Shown here piece by piece: positions 48,792-62,759 of a stretch of DNA of 64,000 bases. A program made the position numbers and the translations under genes. Each line of letters opens with the position of its first letter. Position 1 is the stretch's first letter. Origin of the DNA: Auanema rhodensis (taxonomy: Eukaryota; Nematoda; Chromadorea; Rhabditida; Rhabditidae); the NCBI GenBank assembly GCA_964057225.1, contig OZ059897.1, forward strand, positions 4,092,001 to 4,156,000, written 5' to 3'. Below the pieces are notes generated by a model. That model did not search any database. It was not told where the DNA came from and saw only the letters and a program-made list of their open reading frames with translations.

Positions 48792-51700
48792 GAAGAATTA
48801 TATTTTTCGTTGAATAGCATTGTCCATCGTCTTAGCCTTGAAAAAAGGAATCTAAAAACATTTACTTTTTGCGAAATTATTCAGAAATTTTTCGGGAAAA
48901 TTTTTGTCAAAATGTTTTTCGAAGCAATGTTGAGTGTACATGGGAACTCAGCATACACTAATGCATTATTTTTCAAACGATCATAACTAATTTTTGTATA
49001 AAGCGTTTCTCAATGTAGTATAGTGCATTCGATGCGGATTTTTAAGCTGCGTCGATCTGTGTTATCAGATTTGAGTTAGCTTAAAAATGCACCGAGATAT
49101 CAACTGATATATGTTCACACTTATATCCTCGATTTTCACCCTGAAGAAATGATTTTTTCGTTAACAAACATTGTCTATCGTATTCGTCTTGAAAAAAGGA
49201 ATCTAAAAACATCTACTTTTTGTGAAATTATTTAGAAATTTTTCGGGAAAATTTTTGTCAAAATGTTTTTGGAAGCAATGTTGAGTGTACATGGGAACTC
49301 AGCATACACTAATGCATTATTTTTCAAACGATCATAACTAATTTTTGTATAGAGCGTTTCTCAATGTAGTATAGTTCATTCGATGCGGATTTTTAAGCTG
49401 CGTCGATCTGTGTTATCAGATTTGAGTTAGCTTAAAAATGCACCGAGATATCAACTGATATATGTTCACACTTATATCCTCGATTTTCACCCTGAAGAAA
49501 TGATTTTTTCGTTAACAAACATTGTCTATCGTATTCGTCTTGAAAAAAGGAATCTAAAAACATCTACTTTTTGTGAAATTATTTAGAAATTTTTCGGGAA
49601 AATTTTTGTCAAAATGTTTTTGGAAGCAATGTTGAGTGTACATGGGAACTCAACATACACTAATGCATTATTTTTCAAACGATCATAACTAATTTTTGTA
49701 TAGAGCGTTTCTCAATGTAGTATAGTGCATTCGATGCGGATTTTTAAGCTGCGTTGATCTGTGTTATCAGATTTGAGTTAGCTTGAAAATGCACCGAGAT
49801 ATCAACTGATATATGTTCACACTTATATCCTCGATTTTCACCCTGAAGAATTAATTTTTTCGTTGAATAACATTGTCCATCGTCTTTGCCTTGAAAAAAG
49901 AAATCTAAAAACTCCTACTTTTTGTGAAATTATTCAGAAATTTTTCGGGAAAATTTTTGTCACAATGTTTTTGGAAGCAATGTTGAGTGTACATGGGAAC
50001 TCAGCATACACTAATGCATTATTTTTCAAACGATCATAACTAATTTTTGTATAGAGCGTTTCTCAATGTAGTATAGTGCATTCGATGCGGATTTTTAAGC
50101 TGCGTCGATCTGTGTTATCAGATTTGAGTTAGCTTAAAAATGCACCGAGATATCAACTGATATATGTTCACACTTATATCCTCGATTTTCACCCTGAAGA
50201 ATTATATTTTTCGTTGAATAGCATTGTCCATCGTCTTAGCCTTGAAAAAAGGAATCTAAAAACATTTACTTTTTGCGAAATTATTCAGAAATTTTTCGGG
50301 AAAATTTTTGTCAAAATGTTTTTCGAAGCAATGTTGAGTGTACATGGGAACTCAGCATACACTAATGCATTATTTTTCAAACGATCATAACTAATTTTTG
50401 TATAAAGCGTTTCTCAATGTAGTATAGTGCATTCGATGCGGATTTTTAAGCTGCGTCGATCTGTGTTATCAGATTTGCGCTAGCTTAAAAATGCACCGAG
50501 TAATCAACTGATATAGGTTCACACTTATATCCTCGATTTTCACCCTGAAGAATTAATTTTTTCGTTGAATAACATTGTCCATCGTCTTTGCCTTGAAAAA
50601 AGAAATCTAAAAACTCCTACTTTTTGTGAAATTATTTAGAAATTTTTCGGGAAAATTTTTGTCACAATGTTTTTGGAAGCAATGTTGAGTGTACATGGGA
50701 ACTCAACATACACTAATGCATTATTTTTCAAACGATCATAACTAATTTTTGTATAGAGCGTTTCTCAATGTAGTATAGTGCATTCGATGCGGATTTTTAA
50801 GCTGCGTCGATCTGTGTTATCAGATTTGAGTTAGCTTAAAAATGCACCGAGATATCAACTGATATATGTTCACACTTATATCCTCGATTTTCACCCTGAA
50901 GAATTATATTTTTCGTTGAATAGCATTGTCCATCGTCTTAGCCTTGAAAAAAGGAATCTAAAAACATTTACTTTTTGCGAAATTATTCAGAAATTTTTCG
51001 GGAAAATTTTTGTCAAAATGTTTTTCGAAGCAATGTTGAGTGTACATGGGAACTCAGCATACACTAATGCATTATTTTTCAAACGATCATAACTAATTTT
51101 TGTATAAAGCGTTTCTCAATGTAGTATAGTGCATTCGATGCGGATTTTTAAGCTGCGTCGATCTGTGTTATCAGATTTGAGTTAGCTTAAAAATGCACCG
51201 AGATATCAACTGATATATGTTCACACTTATATCCTCGATTTTCACCCTGAAGAAATGATTTTTTCGTTAACAAACATTGTCTATCGTATTCGTCTTGAAA
51301 AAAGGAATCTAAAAACATCTACTTTTTGTGAAATTATTTAGAAATTTTTCGGGAAAATTTTTGTCAAAATGTTTTTGGAAGCAATGTTGAGTGTACATGG
51401 GAACTCAGCATACACTAATGCATTATTTTTCAAACGATCATAACTAATTTTTGTATAGAGCGTTTCTCAATGTAGTATAGTTCATTCGATGCGGATTTTT
51501 AAGCTGCGTCGATCTGTGTTATCAGATTTGAGTTAGCTTAAAAATGCACCGAGATATCAACTGATATATGTTCACACTTATATCCTCGATTTTCACCCTG
51601 AAGAAATGATTTTTTCGTTAACAAACATTGTCTATCGTATTCGTCTTGAAAAAAGAAATCTAAAAACTCCTACTTTTTGTGAAATTATTTAGAAAATTTT

Positions 51701-51950
51701 CGGGAAAATTTTTGTCAAAATGTTTTTGGAAGCAATGTTGAGTGTACATGGGAACTCAACATACACTAATGCATTATTTTTCAAACGATCATAACTAATT
51801 TTTGTATGGAGCGTTTCTCAATGTAGTATAGTGCATTCGATGCGGATTTTTAAGCTGCGTTGATCTGTGTTATCAGATTTGCGCTAGCTTAAAAATGCAC
51901 CGAGTAATCAACTGATATAGGTTCACACTTATATCCTCGATTTTCACCCT
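48792..51950 (+). repeat. Nine full units: Y L L N Y N Y L L-mosaic
   Basis: Unit starts are 48792, 49143, 49494, 49845, 50196, 50547, 50898, 51249 and 51600. The unit at 51600 is a mosaic: L start (GTTAACAAAC), N middle (GAAATCTAAAAACTCC) and K1-like AGAAAATTTTC. It takes the place of K1 before Nc-Ng. Confidence 0.84.
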
Positions 51951-52652
51951 GAAGAATTAATTTTTTCGTTGAATAACATTGTCCATCATCTTTGCCTTGA
52001 AAAAAGAAATCTAAAAACTCCTACTTTTTGTGAAATTATTTAGAAATTTTTCGGGAAAATTTTTGTCACAATGTTTTTGGAAGCAATGTTGAGTGTACAT
52101 GGGAACTCAGCATACACTAATGCATTATTTTTCAAACGATCATAACTAATTTTTGTATGGAGCGTTTCTCAATGTAGTATAGTGCATTCGATGCGGATTT
52201 TTAAGCTGCGTTGATCTGTGTTATCAAATTTGCGCTAGCTTAAAAATGCACCGAGTAATCAACTGATATAGGTTCACACTTATATCCTCGATTTTCACCC
52301 TGAAGAATTAATTTTTTCGTTGAATAACATTGTCCATCGTCTTTGCCTTGAAAAAAGAAATCTAAAAACTCCTACTTTTCGTGAAATTATTTAGAAATTT
52401 TTCGGGAAAATTTTTGTCACAATGTTTTTGGAAGCAATGTTGAGTGTACATGGGAACTCAGCATACACTAATGCATTATTTTTCAAACGATCATAACTAA
52501 TTTTTGTATAGAGCGTTTCTCAATGTAGTATAGTGCATTCGATGCGGATTTTTAAGCTGCGTCGATCTGTGTTATCAGATTTGAGTTAGCTTGAAAATGC
52601 ACCGAGATATCAACTGATATATGTTCACACTTATATCCTCGATTTTCACCCT
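51951..52652 (+). repeat. Two full units: Nc, Ng
   Basis: Unit starts are 51951 and 52302. They continue the K1-Nc-Ng-A-K-Nb-B order, with the mosaic unit at 51600 in the K1 place. Confidence 0.86.
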
Positions 52653-52865
52653 GAAGAAATGATTTTTTCGTTGAAAAACATTGTCCATCGTATTCGTCTT
52701 GAAAACAGGAATCTAAAAACATCTACTTTTTGTGAAATTATTTAGAAATTTTTCGGGAAAATTTTTGTCACAATGTTGATTTGATTTGAAGATTTGAGTT
52801 AGCTTAAAAATGCGCCGAGATATCAACTGATATATGTTCACACTTATATCCTCGATTTTCACCCT
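52653..52865 (+). repeat. Truncated unit, class A (213 bp)
   Basis: GCGCCG form. It has a private GAAAACAGG in the A run near 52702. Confidence 0.95.
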
Positions 52866-53567
52866 GAAGAAATGATTTTTTCGTTGAAAAACATTGTCCA
52901 TCGTATTCGTCTTGAAAAAAAGAATCTAAAAACATCTACTTTTTGTGAAATTATTCAGAAATTTTTCGGGAAAATTTTTGTCAAAATGTTTTTGGAAGCA
53001 ATGTTGAGTGTACATGGGAACTCAACATACACTAATGCATTATTTTTCAAACGATCATAACTAATTTTTGTATGGAGCGTTTCTCAATGTAGTATAGTGC
53101 ATTCGATGCGGATTTTCAAGCTGCGTTGATCTGTGTTATCAGATTTGCGCTAGCTTAAAAATGCACCGAGTAATCAACTGATATAGGTTCACACTTATAT
53201 CCTCGATTTTCACCCTGAAGAATTAATTTTTTCGTTGAATAACATTGTCCATCGTCTTTGCCTTGAGAAAAGCAATCTAAAAACTCCTACTTTTTGTGAA
53301 ATTTTTTAGAAATTTTTCGGGAAAATTTTTGTCACAATGTTTTTGGAAGCAATGTTGAGTGTACATGGGAACTCAGCATACACTAATGCATTATTTTTCA
53401 AACGATCATAACTAATTTTTGTATAGAGCGTTTCTCAATGTAGTATAGTGCATTCGATGCGGATTTTTAAGCTGCGTCGATCTGTGTTATCAGATTTGAG
53501 TTAGCTTAAAAATGCACCGAGATATCAACTGATATATGTTCACACTTATATCCTCGATTTTCACCCT
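52866..53567 (+). repeat. Two full units: K, Nb
   Basis: Unit starts are 52866 and 53217. Nb has a private GAGAAAAGCAATC. Confidence 0.88.
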
Positions 53568-53773
53568 GAAGAATTATATTTTTCGTTGAATAACATTGTC
53601 CATCGTCTTAGCCTTGAAAAAAGGAATCTAAAAACATTTACTTTTTGCGAAATTATTCAGAAATTTTTCGGGAAAATTTTTTTCGATCTGTGTTATCAGA
53701 TTTGAGTTAGCTTGAAAATGCACCGAGATATCAACTGATATATGTTCACACTTATATCCTCGATTTTCACCCT
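53568..53773 (+). repeat. Truncated unit, class B (206 bp)
   Basis: It follows Nb at 53217 and is followed by class A at 53774. Confidence 0.95.
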
Positions 53774-53986
53774 GAAGAAATGATTTTTTCGTTGAAAAAC
53801 ATTGTCCATCGTATTCGTCTTGAAAAAAGGAATCTAAAAACATCTACTTTTTGTGAAATTATTTAGAAATTTTTCGGGAAAATTTTTGTCACAATGTTGA
53901 TTTGATTTGAAGATTTGAGTTAGCTTAAAAATGCACCGAGATATCAACTGATATATGTTCACACTTATATCCTCGATTTTCACCCT
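53774..53986 (+). repeat. Truncated unit, class A (213 bp), after B
   Basis: GCACCG form, 1121 bp after the class A unit at 52653. Confidence 0.95.
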
Positions 53987-55741
53987 GAAGAAATGATTTT
54001 TTCGTTGAAAAACATTGTCCATCGTATTCGTCTTGAAAAAAAGAATCTAAAAACATCTACTTTTTGTGAAATTATTCAGAAATTTTTCGGGAAAATTTTT
54101 GTCAAAATGTTTTTGGAAGCAATGTTGAGTGTACATGGGAACTCAACATACACTAATGCATTATTTTTCAAACGATCATAACTAATTTTTGTATGGAGCG
54201 TTTCTCAATGTAGTATAGTGCATTCGATGCGGATTTTTAAGCTGCGTTGATCTGTGTTATCAGATTTGCGCTAGCTTAAAAATGCACCGAGTAATCAACT
54301 GATATAGGTTCACACTTATATCCTCGATTTTCACCCTGAAGAATTAATTTTTTCGTTGAAAAACATTGTCCATCGTATTCGTCTTGAAAAAAAGAATCTA
54401 AAAACATCTACTTTTTGTGAAATTATTCAGAAATTTTTCGGGAAAATTTTTGTCAAAATGTTTTTGGAAGCAATGTTGAGTGTACATGGGAACTCAGCAT
54501 ACACTAATGCATTATTTTTCAAACGATCATAACTAATTTTTGTATAGAGCGTTTCTCAATGTAGTATAGTGCATTCGATGCGGATTTTTAAGCTGCGTCG
54601 ATCTGTGTTATCAGATTTGAGTTAGCTTAAAAATGCACCGAGATATCAACTGATATATGTTCACACTTATATCCTCGATTTTCACCCTGAAGAATTATAT
54701 TTTTCGTTGAATAGCATTGTCCATCGTCTTAGCCTTGAAAAAAGGAATCTAAAAACATTTACTTTTTGCGAAATTATTCAGAAATTTTTCGGGAAAATTT
54801 TTGTCAAAATGTTTTTCGAAGCAATGTTGAGTGTACATGGGAACTCAGCATACACTAATGCATTATTTTTCAAACGATCATAACTAATTTTTGTATAAAG
54901 CGTTTCTCAATGTAGTATAGTGCATTCGATGCGGATTTTTAAGCTGCGTCGATCTGTGTTATCAGATTTGAGTTAGCTTAAAAATGCACCGAGATATCAA
55001 CTGATATATGTTCACACTTATATCCTCGATTTTCACCCTGAAGAAATGATTTTTTCGTTAACAAACATTGTCTATCGTATTCGTCTTGAAAAAAGGAATC
55101 TAAAAACATCTACTTTTTGTGAAATTATTTAGAAATTTTTCGGGAAAATTTTTGTCAAAATGTTTTTGGAAGCAATGTTGAGTGTACATGGGAACTCAAC
55201 ATACACTAATGCATTATTTTTCAAACGATCATAACTAATTTTTGTATGGAGCGTTTCTCAATGTAGTATAGTGCATTCGATGCGGATTTTCAAGCTGCGT
55301 TGATCTGTGTTATCAGATTTGCGCTAGCTTAAAAATGCACCGAGTAATCAACTGATATAGGTTCACACTTATATCCTCGATTTTCACCCTGAAGAATTAA
55401 TGTTTTCGTTGAATAACATTGTCCATCGTCTTTGCCTTGAGAAAAGAAATCTAAAAACTCCTACTTTTTGTGAAATTTTTTAGAAATTTTTCGGGAAAAT
55501 TTTTGTCACAATGTTTTTGGAAGCAATGTTGAGTGTACATGGGAACTCAGCATACACTAATGCATTATTTTTCAAACGATCATAACTAATTTTTGTATAG
55601 AGCGTTTCTCAATGTAGTATAGTGCATTCGATGCGGATTTTTAAGCTGCGTCGATCTGTGTTATCAGATTTGAGTTAGCTTAAAAATGCACCGAGATATC
55701 AACTGATATATGTTCACACTTATATCCTCGATTTTCACCCT
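53987..55741 (+). repeat. Five full units: K, N/K hybrid, Y, L/K hybrid, Nb
   Basis: Unit starts are 53987, 54338, 54689, 55040 and 55391. The unit at 54338 has an N start on a K body. The unit at 55040 starts as L and ends with the K marks TATGGAGCG and TTTTCAAGCTG. Nb has a private TAATGTTTTCG. This short route leads to another class B unit. Confidence 0.84.
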
Positions 55742-55947
55742 GAAGAATTATATTTTTCGTTGAATAACATTGTCCATCGTCTTAGCCTTGAAAAAAGGAA
55801 TCTAAAAACATTTACTTTTTGCGAAATTATTCAGAAATTTTTCGGGAAAATTTTTTTCGATCTGTGTTATCAGATTTGAGTTAGCTTGAAAATGCACCGA
55901 GATATCAACTGATATATGTTCACACTTATATCCTCGATTTTCACCCT
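55742..55947 (+). repeat. Truncated unit, class B (206 bp)
   Basis: The only class B unit whose preceding block is not A-K-Nb. Here Nb follows an L/K hybrid, probably after a recombination that removed the class A unit. Confidence 0.95.
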
Positions 55948-56160
55948 GAAGAAATGATTTTTTCGTTGAAAAACATTGTCCATCGTATTCGTCTTGAAAA
56001 AAGGAATCTAAAAACATCTACTTTTTGTGAAATTATTTAGAAATTTTTCGGGAAAATTTTTGTCACAATGTTGATTTGATTTGAAGATTTGAGTTAGCTT
56101 AAAAATGCACCGAGATATCAACTGATATATGTTCACACTTATATCCTCGATTTTCACCCT
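55948..56160 (+). repeat. Truncated unit, class A (213 bp), after B
   Basis: GCACCG form. It is followed by K at 56161 and by the N/K hybrid at 56512, as at 53987-54688. Confidence 0.95.
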
Positions 56161-57915
56161 GAAGAAATGATTTTTTCGTTGAAAAACATTGTCCATCGTA
56201 TTCGTCTTGAAAAAAAGAATCTAAAAACATCTACTTTTTGTGAAATTATTCAGAAATTTTTCGGGAAAATTTTTGTCAAAATGTTTTTGGAAGCAATGTT
56301 GAGTGTACATGGGAACTCAACATACACTAATGCATTATTTTTCAAACGATCATAACTAATTTTTGTATGGAGCGTTTCTCAATGTAGTATAGTGCATTCG
56401 ATGCGGATTTTTAAGCTGCGTTGATCTGTGTTATCAGATTTGCGCTAGCTTAAAAATGCACCGAGTAATCAACTGATATAGGTTCACACTTATATCCTCG
56501 ATTTTCACCCTGAAGAATTAATTTTTTCGTTGAAAAACATTGTCCATCGTATTCGTCTTGAAAAAAAGAATCTAAAAACATCTACTTTTTGTGAAATTAT
56601 TCAGAAATTTTTCGGGAAAATTTTTGTCAAAATGTTTTTGGAAGCAATGTTGAGTGTACATGGGAACTCAGCATACACTAATGCATTATTTTTCAAACGA
56701 TCATAACTAATTTTTGTATAGAGCGTTTCTCAATGTAGTATAGTGCATTCGATGCGGATTTTTAAGCTGCGTCGATCTGTGTTATCAGATTTGAGTTAGC
56801 TTAAAAATGCACCGAGATATCAACTGATATATGTTCACACTTATATCCTCGATTTTCACCCTGAAGAAATGATTTTTTCGTTAACAAACATTGTCTATCG
56901 TATTCGTCTTGAAAAAAGGAATCTAAAAACATCTACTTTTTGTGAAATTATTTAGAAATTTTTCGGGAAAATTTTTGTCAAAATGTTTTTGGAAGCAATG
57001 TTGAGTGTACATGGGAACTCAGCATACACTAATGCATTATTTTTCAAACGATCATAACTAATTTTTGTATAAAGCGTTTCTCAATGTAGTATAGTGCATT
57101 CGATGCGGATTTTTAAGCTGCGTCGATCTGTGTTATCAGATTTGAGTTAGCTTAAAAATGCACCGAGATATCAACTGATATATGTTCACACTTATATCCT
57201 CGATTTTCACCCTGAAGAAATGATTTTTTCGTTAACAAACATTGTCTATCGTATTCGTCTTGAAAAAAGGAATCTAAAAACATCTACTTTTTGTGAAATT
57301 ATTTAGAAATTTTTCGGGAAAATTTTTGTCAAAATGTTTTTGGAAGCAATGTTGAGTGTACATGGGAACTCAGCATACACTAATGCATTATTTTTCAAAC
57401 GATCATAACTAATTTTTGTATAGAGCGTTTCTCAATGTAGTATAGTTCATTCGATGCGGATTTTTAAGCTGCGTCGATCTGTGTTATCAGATTTGAGTTA
57501 GCTTAAAAATGCACCGAGATATCAACTGATATATGTTCACACTTATATCCTCGATTTTCACCCTGAAGAAATGATTTTTTCGTTAACAAACATTGTCTAT
57601 CGTATTCGTCTTGAAAAAAGGAATCTAAAAACATCTACTTTTTGTGAAATTATTTAGAAATTTTTCGGGAAAATTTTTGTCAAAATGTTTTTGGAAGCAA
57701 TGTTGAGTGTACATGGGAACTCAACATACACTAATGCATTATTTTTCAAACGATCATAACTAATTTTTGTATAGAGCGTTTCTCAATGTAGTATAGTGCA
57801 TTCGATGCGGATTTTTAAGCTGCGTTGATCTGTGTTATCAGATTTGAGTTAGCTTGAAAATGCACCGAGATATCAACTGATATATGTTCACACTTATATC
57901 CTCGATTTTCACCCT
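56161..57915 (+). repeat. Five full units: K, N/K hybrid, L, L, L
   Basis: Unit starts are 56161, 56512, 56863, 57214 and 57565. The L at 56863 ends with TATAAAGCG, a Y-unit mark, so it is an L/Y hybrid and a Y unit has probably been lost here. Confidence 0.84.
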
Positions 57916-60372
57916 GAAGAATTAATTTTTTCGTTGAATAACATTGTCCATCGTCTTTGCCTTGAAAAAAGAAATCTAAAAACTCCTACTTTTTGTGAAA
58001 TTATTCAGAAATTTTTCGGGAAAATTTTTGTCACAATGTTTTTGGAAGCAATGTTGAGTGTACATGGGAACTCAGCATACACTAATGCATTATTTTTCAA
58101 ACGATCATAACTAATTTTTGTATAGAGCGTTTCTCAATGTAGTATAGTGCATTCGATGCGGATTTTTAAGCTGCGTCGATCTGTGTTATCAGATTTGAGT
58201 TAGCTTAAAAATGCACCGAGATATCAACTGATATATGTTCACACTTATATCCTCGATTTTCACCCTGAAGAATTATATTTTTCGTTGAATAGCATTGTCC
58301 ATCGTCTTAGCCTTGAAAAAAGGAATCTAAAAACATTTACTTTTTGCGAAATTATTCAGAAATTTTTCGGGAAAATTTTTGTCAAAATGTTTTTCGAAGC
58401 AATGTTGAGTGTACATGGGAACTCAGCATACACTAATGCATTATTTTTCAAACGATCATAACTAATTTTTGTATAAAGCGTTTCTCAATGTAGTATAGTG
58501 CATTCGATGCGGATTTTTAAGCTGCGTCGATCTGTGTTATCAGATTTGAGTTAGCTTAAAAATGCACCGAGATATCAACTGATATATGTTCACACTTATA
58601 TCCTCGATTTTCACCCTGAAGAAATGATTTTTTCGTTAACAAACATTGTCTATCGTATTCGTCTTGAAAAAAGGAATCTAAAAACATCTACTTTTTGTGA
58701 AATTATTTAGAAATTTTTCGGGAAAATTTTTGTCAAAATGTTTTTGGAAGCAATGTTGAGTGTACATGGGAACTCAGCATACACTAATGCATTATTTTTC
58801 AAACGATCATAACTAATTTTTGTATAGAGCGTTTCTCAATGTAGTATAGTTCATTCGATGCGGATTTTTAAGCTGCGTCGATCTGTGTTATCAGATTTGA
58901 GTTAGCTTAAAAATGCACCGAGATATCAACTGATATATGTTCACACTTATATCCTCGATTTTCACCCTGAAGAATTAATTTTTTCGTTGAATAACATTGT
59001 CCATCGTCTTTGCCTTGAAAAAAGAAATCTAAAAACTCCTACTTTTTGTGAAATTATTCAGAAATTTTTCGGGAAAATTTTTGTCACAATGTTTTTGGAA
59101 GCAATGTTGAGTGTACATGGGAACTCAGCATACACTAATGCATTATTTTTCAAACGATCATAACTAATTTTTGTATAGAGCGTTTCTCAATGTAGTATAG
59201 TGCATTCGATGCGGATTTTTAAGCTGCGTCGATCTGTGTTATCAGATTTGAGTTAGCTTAAAAATGCACCGAGATATCAACTGATATATGTTCACACTTA
59301 TATCCTCGATTTTCACCCTGAAGAATTATATTTTTCGTTGAATAGCATTGTCCATCGTCTTAGCCTTGAAAAAAGGAATCTAAAAACATTTACTTTTTGC
59401 GAAATTATTCAGAAATTTTTCGGGAAAATTTTTGTCAAAATGTTTTTCGAAGCAATGTTGAGTGTACATGGGAACTCAGCATACACTAATGCATTATTTT
59501 TCAAACGATCATAACTAATTTTTGTATAGAGCGTTTCTCAATGTAGTATAGTTCATTCGATGCGGATTTTTAAGCTGCGTCGATCTGTGTTATCAGATTT
59601 GAGTTAGCTTAAAAATGCACCGAGATATCAACTGATATATGTTCACACTTATATCCTCGATTTTCACCCTGAAGAAATGATTTTTTCGTTAACAAACATT
59701 GTCTATCGTATTCGTCTTGAAAAAAGGAATCTAAAAACATCTACTTTTTGTGAAATTATTTAGAAATTTTTCGGGAAAATTTTTGTCAAAATGTTTTTGG
59801 AAGCAATGTTGAGTGTACATGGGAACTCAACATACACTAATGCATTATTTTTCAAACGATCATAACTAATTTTTGTATAGAGCGTTTCTCAATGTAGTAT
59901 AGTGCATTCGATGCGGATTTTTAAGCTGCGTCGATCTGTGTTATCAGATTTGAGTTAGCTTAAAAATGCACCGAGATATCAACTGATATATGTTCACACT
60001 TATATCCTCGATTTTCACCCTGAAGAAATGATTTTTTCGTTAACAAACATTGTCTATCGTATTCGTCTTGAAAAAAGGAATCTAAAAACATCTACTTTTT
60101 GTGAAATTATTTAGAAATTTTTCGGGAAAATTTTTGTCAAAATGTTTTTGGAAGCAATGTTGAGTGTACATGGGAACTCAACATACACTAATGCATTATT
60201 TTTCAAACGATCATAACTAATTTTTGTATAGAGCGTTTCTCAATGTAGTATAGTGCATTCGATGCGGATTTTTAAGCTGCGTCGATCTGTGTTATCAGAT
60301 TTGAGTTAGCTTAAAAATGCACCGAGATATCAACTGATATATGTTCACACTTATATCCTCGATTTTCACCCT
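57916..60372 (+). repeat. N-Y-L trimer twice, then one more L
   Basis: Unit starts are 57916 (N), 58267 (Y), 58618 (L), 58969 (N), 59320 (Y), 59671 (L) and 60022 (L). The Y at 59320 ends with TATAGAGCG and TAGTTCATTCG, marks of an L unit, so it is a Y/L hybrid. Confidence 0.85.
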
Positions 60373-61425
60373 GAAGAAATGATTTTTTCGTTGAAAAACA
60401 TTGTCCATCGTATTCGTCTTGAAAAAAAGAATCTAAAAACATCTACTTTTTGTGAAATTATTCAGAAAATTTTCGGGAAAATTTTTGTCAAAATGTTTTT
60501 GGAAGCAATGTTGAGTGTACATGGGAACTCAACATACACTAATGCATTATTTTTCAAACGATCATAACTAATTTTTGTATGGAGCGTTTCTCAATGTAGT
60601 ATAGTGCATTCGATGCGGATTTTTAAGCTGCGTTGATCTGTGTTATCAGATTTGCGCTAGCTTAAAAATGCACCGAGTAATCAACTGATATAGGTTCACA
60701 CTTATATCCTCGATTTTCACCCTGAAGAATTAATTTTTTCGTTGAATAACATTGTCCATCATCTTTGCCTTGAAAAAAGAAATCTAAAAACTCCTACTTT
60801 TTGTGAAATTATTTAGAAATTTTTCGGGAAAATTTTTGTCACAATGTTTTTGGAAGCAATGTTGAGTGTACATGGGAACTCAGCATACACTAATGCATTA
60901 TTTTTCAAACGATCATAACTAATTTTTGTATGGAGCGTTTCTCAATGTAGTATAGTGCATTCGATGCGGATTTTTAAGCTGCGTTGATCTGTGTTATCAA
61001 ATTTGCGCTAGCTTAAAAATGCACCGAGTAATCAACTGATATAGGTTCACACTTATATCCTCGATTTTCACCCTGAAGAATTAATTTTTTCGTTGAATAA
61101 CATTGTCCATCGTCTTTGCCTTGAAAAAAGAAATCTAAAAACTCCTACTTTTCGTGAAATTATTTAGAAATTTTTCGGGAAAATTTTTGTCACAATGTTT
61201 TTGGAAGCAATGTTGAGTGTACATGGGAACTCAGCATACACTAATGCATTATTTTTCAAACGATCATAACTAATTTTTGTATAGAGCGTTTCTCAATGTA
61301 GTATAGTGCATTCGATGCGGATTTTTAAGCTGCGTCGATCTTTGTTATCAGATTTGAGTTAGCTTGAAAATGCACCGAGATATCAACTGATATATGTTCA
61401 CACTTATATCCTCGATTTTCACCCT
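60373..61425 (+). repeat. K1-Nc-Ng trimer, last copy
   Basis: Unit starts are 60373, 60724 and 61075. It opens the fourth full 2174-bp K1-Nc-Ng-A-K-Nb-B block. Ng has a private GATCTTTGTTATC near 61338. Confidence 0.88.
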
Positions 61426-61638
61426 GAAGAAATGATTTTTTCGTTGAAAAACATTGTCCATCGTATTCGTCTTGAAAAAAGGAATCTAAAAACATCTACT
61501 TTTTGTGAAATTATTTAGAAATTTTTCGGGAAAATTTTTGTCACAATGTTGATTTGATTTGAAGATTTGAGTTAGCTTAAAAATGCGCCGAGATATCAAC
61601 TGATATATGTTCACACTTATATCCTCGATTTTCACCCT
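61426..61638 (+). repeat. Truncated unit, class A (213 bp)
   Basis: GCGCCG form after Ng. It is followed by K with TTTTCAAGCTG at 61639 and Nb at 61990. Confidence 0.95.
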
Positions 61639-62340
61639 GAAGAAATGATTTTTTCGTTGAAAAACATTGTCCATCGTATTCGTCTTGAAAAAAAGAATCT
61701 AAAAACATCTACTTTTTGTGAAATTATTCAGAAATTTTTCGGGAAAATTTTTGTCAAAATGTTTTTGGAAGCAATGTTGAGTGTACATGGGAACTCAACA
61801 TACACTAATGCATTATTTTTCAAACGATCATAACTAATTTTTGTATGGAGCGTTTCTCAATGTAGTATAGTGCATTCGATGCGGATTTTCAAGCTGCGTT
61901 GATCTGTGTTATCAGATTTGCGCTAGCTTAAAAATGCACCGAGTAATCAACTGATATAGGTTCACACTTATATCCTCGATTTTCACCCTGAAGAATTAAT
62001 TTTTTCGTTGAATAACATTGTCCATCGTCTTTGCCTTGAGAAAAGAAATCTAAAAACTCCTACTTTTTGTGAAATTTTTTAGAAATTTTTCGGGAAAATT
62101 TTTGTCACAATGTTTTTGGAAGCAATGTTGAGTGTACATGGGAACTCAGCATACACTAATGCATTATTTTTCAAACGATCATAACTAATTTTTGTATAGA
62201 GCGTTTCTCAATGTAGTATAGTGCATTCGATGCGGATTTTTAAGCTGCGTCGATCTGTGTTATCAGATTTGAGTTAGCTTAAAAATGCACCGAGATATCA
62301 ACTGATATATGTTCACACTTATATCCTCGATTTTCACCCT

Positions 62341-62546
62341 GAAGAATTATATTTTTCGTTGAATAACATTGTCCATCGTCTTAGCCTTGAAAAAAGGAAT
62401 CTAAAAACATTTACTTTTTGCGAAATTATTCAGAAATTTTTCGGGAAAATTTTTTTCGATCTGTGTTATCAGATTTGAGTTAGCTTGAAAATGCACCGAG
62501 ATATCAACTGATATATGTTCACACTTATATCCTCGATTTTCACCCT
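62341..62546 (+). repeat. Truncated unit, class B (206 bp)
   Basis: It closes the first 1121-bp copy. Confidence 0.95.
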
Positions 62547-62759
62547 GAAGAAATGATTTTTTCGTTGAAAAACATTGTCCATCGTATTCGTCTTGAAAAA
62601 AGGAATCTAAAAACATCTACTTTTTGTGAAATTATTTAGAAATTTTTCGGGAAAATTTTTGTCACAATGTTGATTTGATTTGAAGATTTGAGTTAGCTTA
62701 AAAATGCACCGAGATATCAACTGATATATGTTCACACTTATATCCTCGATTTTCACCCT
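62547..62759 (+). repeat. Truncated unit, class A (213 bp), after B
   Basis: GCACCG form. It is followed by K at 62760 (TTTTTAAGCTG, without the C variant) and Nb at 63111. Confidence 0.95.
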
